Assembly (NCBI RefSeq): GCF_037975245.1
Contig: NC_092562.1
Coordinates: 22,807,554-22,871,553, forward strand
DNA from: Apostichopus japonicus
Taxonomy: Eukaryota; Echinodermata; Holothuroidea; Aspidochirotida; Stichopodidae
Direction of reading: 5' to 3'
Length of the DNA: 64,000 nt
Below the pieces are notes generated by a model. That model saw only the letters and a program-made list of their open reading frames with translations, did no database searches and was not told where the DNA came from. The position numbers and the translations under genes are program-made. Each line of letters opens with the position of its first letter. Positions within the stretch are counted from its first letter, which is position 1. Positions 53,301 to 64,000 of the stretch are shown here, one piece after another.

Positions 53301-56300
53301 GGGAGTGTGGAAGGTGGAGTACTTCCTGTCCAAGAGCCAAAGTTGTGCTATTGCAGAAATGCTGCAAAATTGTCAAGTTTATGGTGTATTAGGGTCTTTC
53401 AAGGGCAGGTTCGTTTGTGAGATTGCAAGCATATGCCATATGGAGTAAATGCCTACATTTTTACACTGCCAGACAGAAGCCCTGCTAATTGTTCCTACAA
53501 CATGTGATAAAAATACTGGATGTTAACAGTTGCCTATAAGTAAATGCCAACCTCTCAGAAATATTGTTCACATTCCATAAGTCTTTCAGCATTCAATTCT
53601 AAATGGAAATTTTGTTGTGAGAATTGATGAGAGCATTATCATATCTGGATATTTCTTGACCATTCACTAGCATATTCCTTTGTTTTACCACAAAGATTAC
53701 CTCAAAGTTCAGAGATGAGCCTCGACCACGGTATGGTTTACTGAGAGGAAGAGAATTTTTAATGAAAGGTAAATTTACTCCATTAAACATTTGTCCTCTT
53801 CTGTTAGATTTATTCTAAACGTTACAAATTACATGAGAATGTGAAAATCGACATGAAATATTGAAATGACTTTGATATGTGACTGTCTGTTGCAAAGGGG
53901 GAAGTGCAGAATTCCTGTATTGTTGACAAATATTTTTGTTAAGGTTATCTTTTTATTTTATTTGTTGGGGGGGAGTTCTTTTTTAGGTGTTAAGGTTTTC
54001 TATTTTCTTTGTTGGGAGTACTCTATTCGATTAAGCCCAAAAGGGTTTCTTAGTTTACTTCCTTTCACACATTTTACTTATTTGCAGGTATATTGTCTTC
54101 TTCACCTTGTATTACTATGTGTTAAAACAAATAAATCATCATCAAATATTGACAGATTGATATTTATATTGACAGTCAATATAAATCAAGCAATTACATC
54201 AATAATTTTCTCTTCAACACAGAAATTCAAAATGATGAATATAACCTGACGAAATTTGACTCATTCAATTTTTCGAAAGATCGCAATTAAACCATGACAT
54301 GAACGTCAGAGCTTAATCTGAATTTTGATGGCTAATTTTCATCATCTTTGCAGATATGTACACATTTGATGTTTCTGTGGATGCTGCCCGTACCACATAC
54401 GAAACCATATGCGATGCATATCACAGAGTATTTGGGCAGCTTGGTCTAGACGCAATACAAGGTAAATATTAACGATGAACTTGTTTGCTTTGCTTGGATC
54501 GTAACCTATTAATAGATACAAGTTCAACATCAATCACTAGTATAGCAAGAAAATGCAGCCAATTGAGCTGGATCTCGGGGAATTTGACTCTATGAGCAAC
54601 TGTTCGCAACACATTCCCCACCTTCAGTTCTAAATTTCTTGCACATCAGAATAAAGTTTCCTCCCACAGGAGCAAGTGTTGTCACACAAGGGTTATACTT
54701 TTGTAACTCTACTCTTTACTTCAAAAAATTTGGCGAATTCACTTGTCATTTAAATTTACCCGTCTTTGATCTATTTTTTGACTAAAATTTGAAAATAAAG
54801 TCCACTACTTAGCACAGAGGACCAGGTGTACTTCCATGCAAATGTCACCATCAGAGTAGCAATAAAATCAGACAAAATTTGTCAACATGAATATAATATG
54901 ATTAACAGTAAAGTTAAATAATGTTCCCTAACAGTGTGAGCGTTTAACAAACATGTAATAATGAATGCACTTTATCTTCAGCTGCTGGTGATTCCGGTGC
55001 AATAGGGGGCGACGTCTCTCACGAATTCATCCTACCAGCTTCTATCGGGGAAGACACCATACACCACTGTCCGAGATGCGGGTTTGCTGCCAACACAGAG
55101 ACCACCACATCAGATGGTCCTCCTTGCGAACAAAACCTCTCTAAACCATCTTGCAAGATGGTCGAAAAAAACCGGCATAGAACTAGGCCACGCTTTCCTG
55201 CTGGGCCAAAAATATTCCAAAGTTTTTGGTGCTAAGTTTAGTGACACATCGGGGACGAAAAGGTAGGGAATTTCCCTTTGTTGGTCATGTGGTGGACTTG
55301 TGTCTTTCAGGATCTACTTTGTATGGATTGGTTGTCATGGTCATTGCCTGATTACCAAAAGGCAGATAATACAAGCACCTTGGTGCCCCCCCAAAATCAT
55401 GGGGCTCTTTAAATCAAGGGGCCTCTATGAACCCTTCCAGGCATAGCATACCAACTTTAAAGCTTCTTTCTGTTTTTTTAATTGATCTTGCAATTGTGGT
55501 ATATGTAGGGGGAGGTGGCATATGTTGCCATTTTGCCCAGAGGGTGTTAGCCTGGCTTTAGTCATGGTAATAATTGCTAAGAGGGTGAAATTTCCATTCA
55601 TTTTCTTTAAATTTTAAGAATTTGTTTGTATAATTTTCAATTTTCCATTTGCAGTTTTTATACAATTTATTGTCAGATTGTATATAACAAATTTTCTACC
55701 CTTTTTATACCTTACATTATCGATTTATATATTTGTATATCATGTTTGTATATATTTTACTGTAAAGCGCCTTAGAGCAATTTCTGATTGGATAAGGCGC
55801 TATAGAAATTTTGTAAAATAAATAATAAAAATAGTAAATATGATCAGTGAGTATATGCAAAATGCTCTATTGTAGCAGGACATATTAATTTGCAGTTTTT
55901 GTTTCGCTCTTTGTTTGTATTTCCTTTCATAAATTTGTTAAATTAACTAAAACGTGATCAAAACAAGATGCAGCTATTGTGTTTCGTTGATGAGGAAGTA
56001 AGTGGAGTACCAGTGTTTAGTACCCAATTAACACTTGAGTACTCAAGGACTTGTTTTACAAGTATGACTGCTGGTAGTTGTACTCGTATATTAAAAGTTA
56101 GTTATTTTGGACTCAGTACTTGGTCTTCGGTAATAGGTACACTCGGATGCCTAAAATGTGGATACTTGCACACAGCTTTGATGTACCTGGTACTCGATCA
56201 GGACGAGTACTTTATGAATACTTACAAGGAAAAAGAGAAACATTTATTTAAAGGGCAATAATATGATGTAAAGTTACTATGTAAATTTGATTTCAAGGAT

Positions 56301-59300
56301 TGATCTACTGTGTAAACTGTTGAGACAGGTGAGTTAACTTAGGAAAAACTGGAAACATTGAGTAGTATTAAAAGATCAAAGCGAACAAAAACAAATATAA
56401 GAGAGAAACATTTTCATTGAAGATTACTTTTTATCTGAAGACCTTTCTTTCTTCGTTCAATTTTAAGGTCATGTTTAGTTGCGTTTCTTCTACTTTGCTT
56501 CCATGTTTTGTTGGTTTCTTTATAGAAATTGTGAGATGGGATGTTATGGTTTGGGTGTTTCACGTATCATGGCTGCATCAATAGAAGTATTATCTACCGA
56601 GGAGGATGTCAGGTGGCCGGTCGCGATAGCTCCCTACCAGGTGTGCATTATACCACCAAAGGTAAGCTCCACCAACTGGAGGGGGTAAGCTTAGGGATGA
56701 AAGGAGACTTATTTCCCCTTTCTGCTGTAATGTTATAACTGGAACTTGGAGAATCCAACATTTTTTGGGGGGAGGGGGGGATGGTGGCTAATCAAAGTGT
56801 AATAACAGCAACTTGAAGTAAATACCAGACATTTCTCAACTTCTGTAAACAGTAAGAAATGTTTCTAAGAACATTGACCATGAATAGATGAGGCAAATAT
56901 GGTGCTGGGCTTGGTCATGGAAGCAATTGTAGGAGTAAATCAGTTTTTTGTTATTTTGTTATTTTGATGAATCATTCCTTGACATTCTATGCTACAAAAT
57001 ATTCATAGCAATTCACAAGAATCACTAAATAGAAGTAGGGTGCAGCAGCCTGGTATTTTATTGTCCTTTGCTGTACCGCAGTAGAATCCCCTTTCTGCTG
57101 TTATGTCATTACTGGAACTTGGAGAATCCAACATTCTTTGTTTTGGCTAATCAAGGTGTAATAACAGCAACTTGAAGTAAAACCAGCCATTTTTCTCAAC
57201 TTTCTTCTGTAAACATTAATGTTTTTTCGAAGATCGATGACCATTAATAGATGAGGCAAAAAGGGTGCTGGGCTTGGTCATGGAAGCAATTGTAGGAGTA
57301 AATCAGTTTTTTGTTATTTTGTTATTTTGATGAATCATTCCTTGACATTCTATGCTACAAAATATTCATAGCAATTCACAAGAATCACTAAATAGAAGTA
57401 GGGTGCAGCAGCCTGGTATTTTATTGTCCTTTGCTGTACCGCAGTAGAATCCCCTTTCTGCTGTTATGTCATTACTGGAACTTGGAGAATCCAACATTCT
57501 TTTTTTTTGGCTAATCAAGGTGTAATAACAGCAAGTTGAAGTAAATACCAGCCATTTGTCAAATTCCTTCTGTAAACATTAAGAAATGTTTCGAAGAATG
57601 ATGACCATAAATAGATGAGGCAAAAATGGTGCTGGACTTGGTCATGGAAGCAATTGTAGGAGTAAAGCAGTTTTTTTTTTTAATTGATTTTGATGAATCA
57701 TTCCTTGACATTCTATGCGACAAAAAAATTCATAGCAATTCACAAGAATCATTAAATAGAAGTAGGGTGCTGCAGCCTTGTATCTTAGTGTCCTTGACCA
57801 GTGGCGGCGGAACCGGGGGGGCTTCGGGAGGCTCAGCCCCCCCAATAAAAAAGTTGAGGGGGCTGATGCATGATAAGCCCCCCCAATATTTACCAAGGCT
57901 CCGAAACAAGCATCTGCCCATTTTTCAATGCATACTTGTCGATCTGTCCGATGCACACGTATACTCTATAGGTGTAATAATTTTAGTAATTGCTGGGGGA
58001 CCCTCGGCCCGTCCCCTGGCTATAGACCACATTGTCACCCCAACCGCGTCTTCACACGGTTGGGGTGACAATGTGCAGTGAAAAGTGGAAGCAGTGAGTG
58101 TGAGTACCGGTAAGCGTAACACAACTTCGTCTTAGGCCAATGACTTGCCTCATTTCAGCCAGTTCTCCAACATCCCCTTACTTAGTGGCGGAGCGTCCAT
58201 ATATACAGTCAGGGGGCGGATGCCCCCCCCCCCCTGACGGACTCAAATGGACTGCTGGCGCGCTTTTCACTACTTTTTACTTATTCGCGATTTTTGACTA
58301 TTTTATTGCGCTCTCATATACCTATTGACATTTGCCATATTCTGTTGGTTTAATTTTCCGACAAAATGGCGACGACACCTATTTATTCTCCGTTTATCTG
58401 GAAGTAAGCAAGGCCCCGGAAAGGGTCATTTCCTGCAATCTAGGGAGTATCTTTACTCAAAAATTTTCCGTACGCTCCGCGCCAACCTGTGGTGGCGCTC
58501 CGCTTAGATAGTGCGGAAAGCGCCCCTACAAACCATTCTTGCCCTCCCTGACCAATACTCTAGCTCCGCCACTGCCCTTACTACACTCAAAAACATCTTT
58601 GCGAGTACACTACGAGTAATAGCTACTCTCTTAAAAAACCATCGAATATACAAATTACAATGTTTTTACAGACTTTTACGTGCAATCTGAGAAATAGCAG
58701 GCTTGAGACCCATATTTTAGGGCTAGGTATTCGCAGCATAAAACACTCGGAAAGTGCCGTTTCCGGCCATCTGGGGATTTGAAAAAACCCAAAATTTTCT
58801 TGTACGCTCCGCGCCAACCGATGGTGGCGCTCCGCTTAGTCTCCACACATTAGCCCCCCCAATAATTTTTCCGTTCCGCCGCGCCTGTCCTTGGCTGTAC
58901 CCTGGTAGAATCGTAGAAGAAATAATCGAATCATCAGAAAGAAAAATAGAAGAGACCTATTAATATTACCAATATTTATCTCAGGAAGGGAGCAAAGAAG
59001 AGGTTCGTGGATTAGCAGAAGATTTATATGACGAGGTCTGCCTCTCGTTACCCCATCTCAAGGACGACATTTTATTGGACGACAGGATATCGCAGACAAT
59101 TGGAAGGAGATTAAAGGACTGTAGAAAGAAAGGATTTCCTTTTGCCGTCATTGTTGGAAAGAAGGTGAGTGGTAATGTGAATTTGATTTCAGTGAGGACA
59201 GTGTTTCTGACGTCATGTACACACCTCATCTTCTTGCCCATCACTCTCCCCTCCTCCTCCACCCTCATTCCCCTAGCATGTCCCTTTTTTTAGCTTTGTT

Positions 59301-60805
59301 TTCACATATCATCCCCTTAGTTTTTGGTTTTGATGATGATCGTAACCTTTGCATTCTGAATGGCGTATGTGTGCGTTTGTTTTGTATTCTGACCGAGGAC
59401 TTGAAAAAATGAATTCCAGGTCCTCAGATGTGATTTGTAAAGAATCACCACGTCCTCGAAAGAATTTTATTGTTATGGGGTATTGTTAAGGTTTTGGTAT
59501 TTGAACAATGGTAAAAACAATGGGGTCTGAATGTAAAACACACCTGTGTGTGTGCGCGTGTGTGTATTCAGTTGTGACACCCAGCTTGTAAACATGATAT
59601 CCCAACAAGGTAAGGTTGGACCAATTTCTTATTTGGTGTGAAGTAAGTACCACATTGAGTAAAAGAAGCCTATTGTTTTTGGTGGAGGTCAAAGGTCATG
59701 TATGCAACATTCCTTTGCATATCTTTGGACTGAAATAAGTTGAGTTCATCCAGGATGAAAGATCACTTTATCCAAGAATGACCTTTAAGATGGAAGTACT
59801 TTAACTTGAAGTACTTTAACTCTGCAGGGTTAATAGAACTCCATGCTCCCAGAACTAAAGTGAGATGTATATTCTGGACAGGATACTGCATGAACATAAT
59901 CAAAGGCGTAGGAGGCGTGGGGGGGGGGGGGCACCCACCCAAATTTTTTGTGAAAATTCAGGCAATATGCTGAGAATTTTTCGGGCACCTACTGAAAGAA
60001 CAATAATTTGCAATGTGTTTTTCAATGGTTAAACTGATATTATTATGATCATTATTATTGTAACAACTTCCCCAATAATTATAACCAATATGGAAGGGTA
60101 ATAACACGGCAAATGATTGTATGCTATTGGCATGCGGTGTAATAACCGATGCATATCTATATGATGTGCACATTAAGTTGTTGAACGCTGGCGGAGTGCG
60201 CGGGAAATTTTGGTCATATTTTTCGGGCAAGTCGTTACAGCCCCCCAAATCAAATTGGGCTCCTACGCCTATGTACATAATGCCAGTTGCATTGCAATTG
60301 GCATTTTGCAGGCCAGTTGAACCATGTGCACTTTATTTAACCAGTATGGGATGTGCTGGAGCTGAGAATATTTTAGGCTATGGTAATTTTCTAGCCATTC
60401 CACGTAAATGGCTCCTTTAACAAGAGAAAAAAACAATTAAGGACCAGTAGATGGAACTTCAGAGATGAGGATCACCAGAGAGGGGATGGGGGAGGGGGGG
60501 ATGGAGGGAGTTGTATCATAATTCTCCACTTTCCTGTCTGATTTTGTATGAATGCATGGCAGATGTTCTTTGTAGTATCACTTGGGGGATAAAATGCTAC
60601 ATCAATTTTAATTTCTGTTCTTACAATCTGTTTATTCAAGACATACCGGTACTTCTCTGAAAATATATCCGATCTTCTTTTTTTTTTCCTTCAGGCTACA
60701 GGACATCCTCCAGAATATGAGCTACATGTTACAGAAACGAACAGTAGCAGCTTTGTTACGAAAGATGAACTTCTTAGTTACCTGAAGTCCAACACATCCC
60801 GATGA
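50356..60805 (+). CDS. PARS2: mitochondrial prolyl-tRNA synthetase
   Basis: Ten coding exons: 50356-50454, 51011-51188, 51816-51889, 52775-52855, 53696-53768, 54354-54461, 54982-55262, 56526-56661, 58985-59164 and 60695-60805. All are GT-AG, about 439 aa (human 475). A short basic N-terminus, likely a mitochondrial presequence, leads to [13 protein letters not shown]. Class II signatures follow: THEEA (118-122), motif 2 [16 protein letters not shown] (150-165), and motif 3 [19 protein letters not shown] (303-321). The C-terminal anticodon-binding domain starts at [11 protein letters not shown] and contains [15 protein letters not shown]. The enzyme charges mitochondrial tRNA-Pro. Exon 7 has one surplus A at 55165-55171. 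Read literally, this stops translation at 55233-55235; exon 8 phase fits only if one A is absent. An assembly indel or a true null allele are both possible. Confidence 0.93.
50826..50885 (+). repeat. 15-bp tandem repeat, four perfect copies
   Basis: CACTATAATACCCAA repeated exactly four times in PARS2 intron 1. Confidence 0.97.
51935..52351. mobile_element. non-autonomous hAT-like element, PARS2 intron 3 (417 bp)
   Basis: The left end is CAGGGGGGTAGGAAGC; the right end, reverse-complemented, is CAGGGGGGTAGGAGCC. A perfect 8-bp target duplication GCTACGTC flanks it (51927-51934 and 52352-52359). No coding frame. Confidence 0.9.
55165..55171 (+). other. PARS2: single-base insertion in PARS2 exon 7 (A7 run)
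   Basis: Upstream of this run the exon encodes family-like sequence ending [16 protein letters not shown]. Downstream, family-like sequence ([18 protein letters not shown]) resumes in the +1-shifted frame. Removing one A makes the frame continuous through to exon 8. The uncorrected frame ends at TAA 55233-55235. Confidence 0.9.
55755..55830 (+). repeat. SINE/LINE 3' tail relic
   Basis: GTAAAGCGCCTTAGAGCA, then GATAAGGCGCTATAGAAATT and an A-rich AATAAATAATAAAA end. The form AAAGCGC...GGCGCTATATAAAT-(A)n is the widespread 3' tail of several animal SINE and LINE families. The 5' part is not recognisable. Confidence 0.65.
56714..57798 (+). repeat. tandem triplication of about 370 bp, PARS2 intron 8
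   Basis: Units begin at CCCCTTTCTGCTG at 56714, 57088 and 57451 (periods 374 and 363). Shared text includes GGAACTTGGAGAATCCAACA, GGTCATGGAAGCAATTGTAG and AGAAGTAGGGTGCAGCAGCC. The third unit is split at its end by a transposon and resumes at 58888. Confidence 0.92.
58028..58075. repeat. perfect 19-bp hairpin inside the hAT-like element
   Basis: Arms 58028-58046 and 58057-58075 are exact complements (CACATTGTCACCCCAACCG) with a 10-nt loop. Confidence 0.95.
58183..58574. mobile_element. nested hAT-like element (392 bp)
   Basis: The left end is TAGTGGCGGAGC, the expected C changed to T; the right end, reverse-complemented, is CAGTGGCGGAGC. A perfect 8-bp target duplication CCCTTACT flanks it (58175-58182 and 58575-58582). 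It carries its own copy of the TACGCTCCGCGCCAAC / GGTGGCGCTCCGCT block (58471-58505). Confidence 0.88.
59901..60273. mobile_element. non-autonomous hAT-like element, PARS2 intron 9 (373 bp)
   Basis: The left end is CAAAGGCGTAGGAGGC; the right end, reverse-complemented, is CATAGGCGTAGGAGCC. Flanks AACATAAT (59893-59900) and TACATAAT (60274-60281) match at 7 of 8 bases. No coding frame. Confidence 0.8.
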
Positions 60806-60982
60806 ATGGGAGCTTACTTAGTGACCGTCTAGCTTCATTTGCTATGGTGTATTGTAGCAGGCTTGCAAATAATTCACAGGACTAGTCAAGAATGGAAGCT
60901 GATACATGATGTAGCACAGCTGGACTCCATCATAAGTTAACATGTTCGTTAAGAACAACTGGTTGCATTGCGTGACCACATT

Positions 60983-60988
60983 AATAAA
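60983..60988 (+). terminator. poly(A) signal of PARS2
   Basis: AATAAA, 178 bp after the stop codon, followed by an A-rich stretch. A second AATAAA lies near 61508. Confidence 0.55.
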
Positions 60989-61005
60989 GCCAAAAAACCC
61001 TTCTG

Positions 61006-63002
61006 GACTCTCATACCCAAGTAACTTATGCTGCATTGCTATATAATGACAACTAATTAGATGCCAGGATTGTCAGCCCCAAAATTTATATGCAAATTAG
61101 TTTAAGCCTTGGTTTATCTGGCTGAAAGTGTTGTAGGGTAAGTGCTCATAGTTTGATCACAAGCAGAATCTCTTGAAGTACTGAAGTTCTGATTGGACAC
61201 CAAATATATCACCAATAACTAACTTCTTTGTGATCACTTCTCTGCATTTTGTCTAAGATTATGTGTAGTGTGTCTTCCCCTTTCAAAGGGACCCGGTGTA
61301 AGGACGACACTAACATGATGAAATATTGACAGTACTCATGTAAGGGGATAGAGGCTGGAAGTGTCTCAGTACAGTGTGCTTAGTTTGGTTTTCATGTCCA
61401 GACTCTTCGGTCTTACAAAGTGATTACTGTACTTGATTCTTAGAGATTTGTGTGGCGGGAGAACTTTGGCATTTAAGGACCTGTAATTTTTTTTTTTTTA
61501 CTTGCCAATAAAGGCAGGTTTGGATGTTTTGTCGATTATAAAATTTCCCAAACTGATACTGCATTGTAAGTTTCCTTATGAACTCACACTAATTAAGTTG
61601 TATTTTTGTAAAAGAAAAAAAATATTTCATTATGTTTCTTACCTTTGATAAACTTAAGTTTAGGGCTGAGGAGAGGGTGGGGAAGGGGCTAAAACTTATT
61701 AGGGTATATTAGTATGATTGATTGCATTCATTCTGTGACCAAATAATACAAAAATATTGAAAGGTTTTTTGTGTGCCGTAGTCATACAAGAAACCAAATT
61801 AAGGGAGGCTGTTGTAAGCTAAAGGAGTCCACTGGATCAAATCATGGGTTAAGTATTGTGTTACATTGAAACAGCAATTTATAGGAGACAATTGAATTTA
61901 AAACAAAAGAGTTTTAATGTTGAATACTCATATATTGTCAAGTATTTCCACGAATGGAATTTTATACAGAGAAATTAAACCGATACCATATTTGTACAAG
62001 ATGTTTTAATCATTTTTAAAATATTCTTTATTTCTTTTAATGATTAGAAATGATTATTTTCAAGATGCAGCAACAGTTGCAAGTCTGACTATTCTGTGCT
62101 TTGTAATACATGACAGCCGATAACTTAAACAAGAGTCTTTCAAGAAAATCAAGTCCGCTTGAAAGTTTCAAAAGATTTGAGATTAAACTGGCAAAAAAAT
62201 ATATCTGAGATAACTTGCATAACCATTGACTGCTTTACATGTTAGCATAGCGTTAGAGCAAAAGTCCCTTAAAGTTCCTTTTCTTTTCTTGTACGAGTTG
62301 TTCACAAAGTAAGCATAACATAACAGGTTATTATGGACCTCAGTTTAATGCCCTTCTCAAGGGCATCAGTGCCCGTTCCACGATAGTTGGACAACACTTC
62401 AATCTGCTGCCACAGACAAATACTAAAAATTATAATAAATCATTTTCTATTCATTTCTTTTCAACTGCTTCTACGTAGCCTTTTCACTAACTTAACTCCA
62501 TCTCTGAAAGATCTTCAAGAAATTTAAAACTAGTCGTAGAAGATTCATGTTAAAGGCCTTGTTAAGCTGGTAAGCAGAATATATTGCAAAATGATTGTTG
62601 AATATTATATGAAAGATGGTAATATTTATATCAGGTTCATCAATGATCTATTTCAATGATGTAAAAAAGAAGAGTTTATAACCTACTAAAACCTTAAACT
62701 GAGAACCCCCACAATATCCTTCACAAACCTACACAAATGATATACCCACTATTGAAACATTATTACCAAATCTGGGGGAGGGGGGGGGGGGGTAATTTCA
62801 ACTTTAGTAATTTACCTTTACCAAAATACTCATCATTTAGCTAGAAGCTGAATTTATATTCTCAAACATTCCTTCTAAGACCCACTTACCCCAATCCACC
62901 CCCCAAACCCCACACAAGCGTTGCAGTCAAGTATATGATGGGGCAGTAAATTATAAAGTTGTAATATTTAACATGGCTGACCACTTTGAGGATCCTCTAG
63001 AG
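61006..63002. other. intergenic region between PARS2 and AP1M
   Basis: Between convergent gene ends. No coding exon seen; G runs (13 G at 62780-62792) and AT-rich unique sequence. Part may be AP1M 3' UTR. Confidence 0.45.
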
Positions 63003-63369
63003 CAGGGGTGGGCAACCTACGGCCCGCGGGCCACATGCGGCCCGCCAGGGATTTTTTTGCGGCCTGTGAGATGTCTCAAGAAAAAGAAAAAAAACAACCT
63101 ATTTTACATCATCACAAAAAAAACGAGCTAGCTGCTTAGAATTTATCGGCACTAATGATGCTGTCAGGTAGGCCTATTATCCCCATTCATTATCAACTGT
63201 ACAGTATTGACATCATGTTTTTGTGAATACAGATTAAGTACACACACCTATTGCTTGAAAGTCCTCAGAATCAAAGGTTTGACATCAGCAGGTCGTTGGT
63301 TAGGTGCGGCCCAGTCAAATTTTCACCCTTATATCTGGCCCATTCATTTAAAAAGGTTGCCCAACCCTG
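63003..63369. mobile_element. non-autonomous hAT-like element (367 bp)
   Basis: The left end is CAGGGGTGGGCAACCT; the right end, reverse-complemented, is CAGGGTTGGGCAACCT, 15 of 16 identical. A perfect 8-bp target duplication CTCTAGAG flanks it (62995-63002 and 63370-63377). The GGCCCGCGGGCCACATGCGG interior near the end is typical of Charlie-like hAT relatives. It lies in the probable 3' UTR or flank of AP1M. Confidence 0.92.
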
Positions 63370-63639
63370 CTCTAGAGCATATTTAGTGACGACACAAACA
63401 ACCGTCACCCCTCCCATCACTCGCCCTCCATCCTCCTTCCTACAAAATCATTTTCATAATTTCAAATTCCAATAAATACATAAGAGGAAACCAAGCCTGC
63501 CATCCTAAGTGATAATGGGAAACTTGCAGATCCTTTCTAACTTCTATATAGGTGAATGGGCACAAATAGGTATTGTGTCGAAATCCCATTCCATCCCTAG
63601 TTTTGAATTCACTACTTTGAATCCACTAAGTTGAGCTAG

Positions 63640-63695
63640 GGTGCAGCCATCTGTTATTAGTGTGTCCTTGGCAGTACTGCGGTAGAGTGCTATAC
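63640..63695 (+). repeat. isolated relative of the PARS2 intron 8 tandem unit
   Basis: AGGGTGCAGCCATCTGTTAT, then TGTCCTTGGCAGTACTGCGG and TAGAGTGCTATAC, parallel to AGGGTGCAGCAGCCTGGTAT and TGTACCGCAGTAGAATC in the 56.7-57.8 kb units. It is therefore a dispersed family, not only a local array. Confidence 0.6.
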
Positions 63696-63702
63696 AGAGG
63701 CA

Positions 63703-63927
63703 TCACAACACTCTTATCTGGTAATCTCCATTTTGCGTGATGTATCTCACCCAGGGCAGAGCCTGGTAGCCACTCTTCTCAATGATTTTCAGGTATCGTA
63801 CTTGGATGCCGGACGTTGTGAAGTAAGGAATTTCAAATTTGACTGCGATCGGTGGCTTCCCTTCTTGTTCCTCCGCTTCCACGCTAGGTAGATTGAAGTG
63901 CGCCCTCATCAGATACTCCTTCCCACC
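63703..63927 (-). CDS. AP1M1: AP-1 complex subunit mu, terminal exon (partial gene)
   Basis: This terminal exon encodes 74 residues after an acceptor ending TTCAG, in phase 0. The sequence GGKEYLMRAHFNLPSVEAEE, then KFEIPYFTTSGIQVRYLKII and GYQALPWVRYITQNGDYQ, is the C-terminal mu-homology domain end of AP-1 mu and nearly identical to vertebrate AP1M1/AP1M2. AP-1 mu recognises Tyr-based sorting signals in clathrin-coated vesicles at the trans-Golgi and endosomes. The last residues (IRVL) differ from the vertebrate tail. Upstream exons lie beyond the right edge. It is convergent with PARS2. Confidence 0.93.
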   Translation of the reverse strand, partial: GGKEYLMRAHFNLPSVEAEEQEGKPPIAVKFEIPYFTTSGIQVRYLKIIEKSGYQALPWVRYITQNGDYQIRVL

Positions 63928-64000
63928 CTGAATTTACCCAAGAAGAAATAAAGAGTCAGTCTAATAATTGTATATCTGTCTGTAATCCCGCCGAGAACGA

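Larger units (their letters stand above)
57799..58887. mobile_element. hAT-like element carrying a nested element (1089 bp)
   Basis: The left end is CAGTGGCGGCGGAACCGGG; the right end, reverse-complemented, is CAGGCGCGGCGGAACGGAA. The flanks are TCCTTGAC (57791-57798) and TCCTTGGC (58888-58895), an 8-bp duplication with one mismatch. The sibling tandem units nearby show the uninterrupted site. Without the nested insertion (58183-58574 plus one duplication) it is about 690 bp, near the size of its relative at 10049-10700, with which it shares the TACGCTCCGCGCCAAC block. Confidence 0.88.

Noticed and set aside
55968-56261. 97-codon open frame in PARS2 intron 7
   Set aside because: It overlaps an intron of a well-supported gene, shows degenerate GTACT repeats and resembles no family.

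Overview
This is a eukaryotic (animal) window. All protein-coding genes are split by GT-AG introns, intergenic DNA is AT-rich, and mobile-element debris and microsatellites are abundant. The encoded proteins resemble vertebrate orthologues closely enough to name. The repeat style (motifs rich in CTAGGCCTA, many small hAT-like elements, a Penelope-like remnant) suggests a marine invertebrate deuterostome, perhaps an echinoderm. The clade is an inference, not something the window proves.

Layout. 1-22.6 kb: no gene I can support. It holds palindromes, minisatellites, two intact-ended hAT-like elements (about 9.0-9.7 and 10.0-10.7 kb), a Penelope-like GIY-YIG remnant with an inverted repeat around a (TA)n tract (16.6-17.7 kb), duplicated units with a tRNA-like head (17.7-18.3 kb) and a 141-bp higher-order tandem repeat (19.2-19.9 kb). 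22.6-25.7 kb, minus: ZNF367-like zinc-finger gene, 4 coding exons, 319 aa. 26.6-31.4 kb, plus: SERBP1/HABP4-family RNA- and ribosome-binding protein, 6 exons, 420 aa. 39.3-46.6 kb, minus: EIF2B2, the beta subunit of eIF2B, 11 exons, 354 aa. 50.4-60.8 kb, plus: PARS2, mitochondrial prolyl-tRNA synthetase, 10 exons, about 439 aa, with an apparent single-A insertion in exon 7. 63.7-63.9 kb, minus: terminal exon of AP1M (AP-1 mu), continuing off the right edge.

Organisation. ZNF367/SERBP1 and EIF2B2/PARS2 are head-to-head pairs; SERBP1/EIF2B2 and PARS2/AP1M are tail-to-tail. SERBP1, EIF2B2 and PARS2 all act in translation, but nothing here shows they are co-regulated beyond sharing upstream regions.

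Mobile DNA. Ten short, non-coding elements have recognisable terminal inverted repeats, most with exact or one-mismatch 8-bp target duplications, which points to hAT transposition. Two are nested, one sits inside a 5' fragment of U2 snRNA, and one has expanded its own terminal repeat into a 16-bp minisatellite. I found no convincing previously undescribed multi-gene system. The most unusual items are this element architecture, a hammerhead-like core in the Penelope-like remnant, and the PARS2 reading-frame break.
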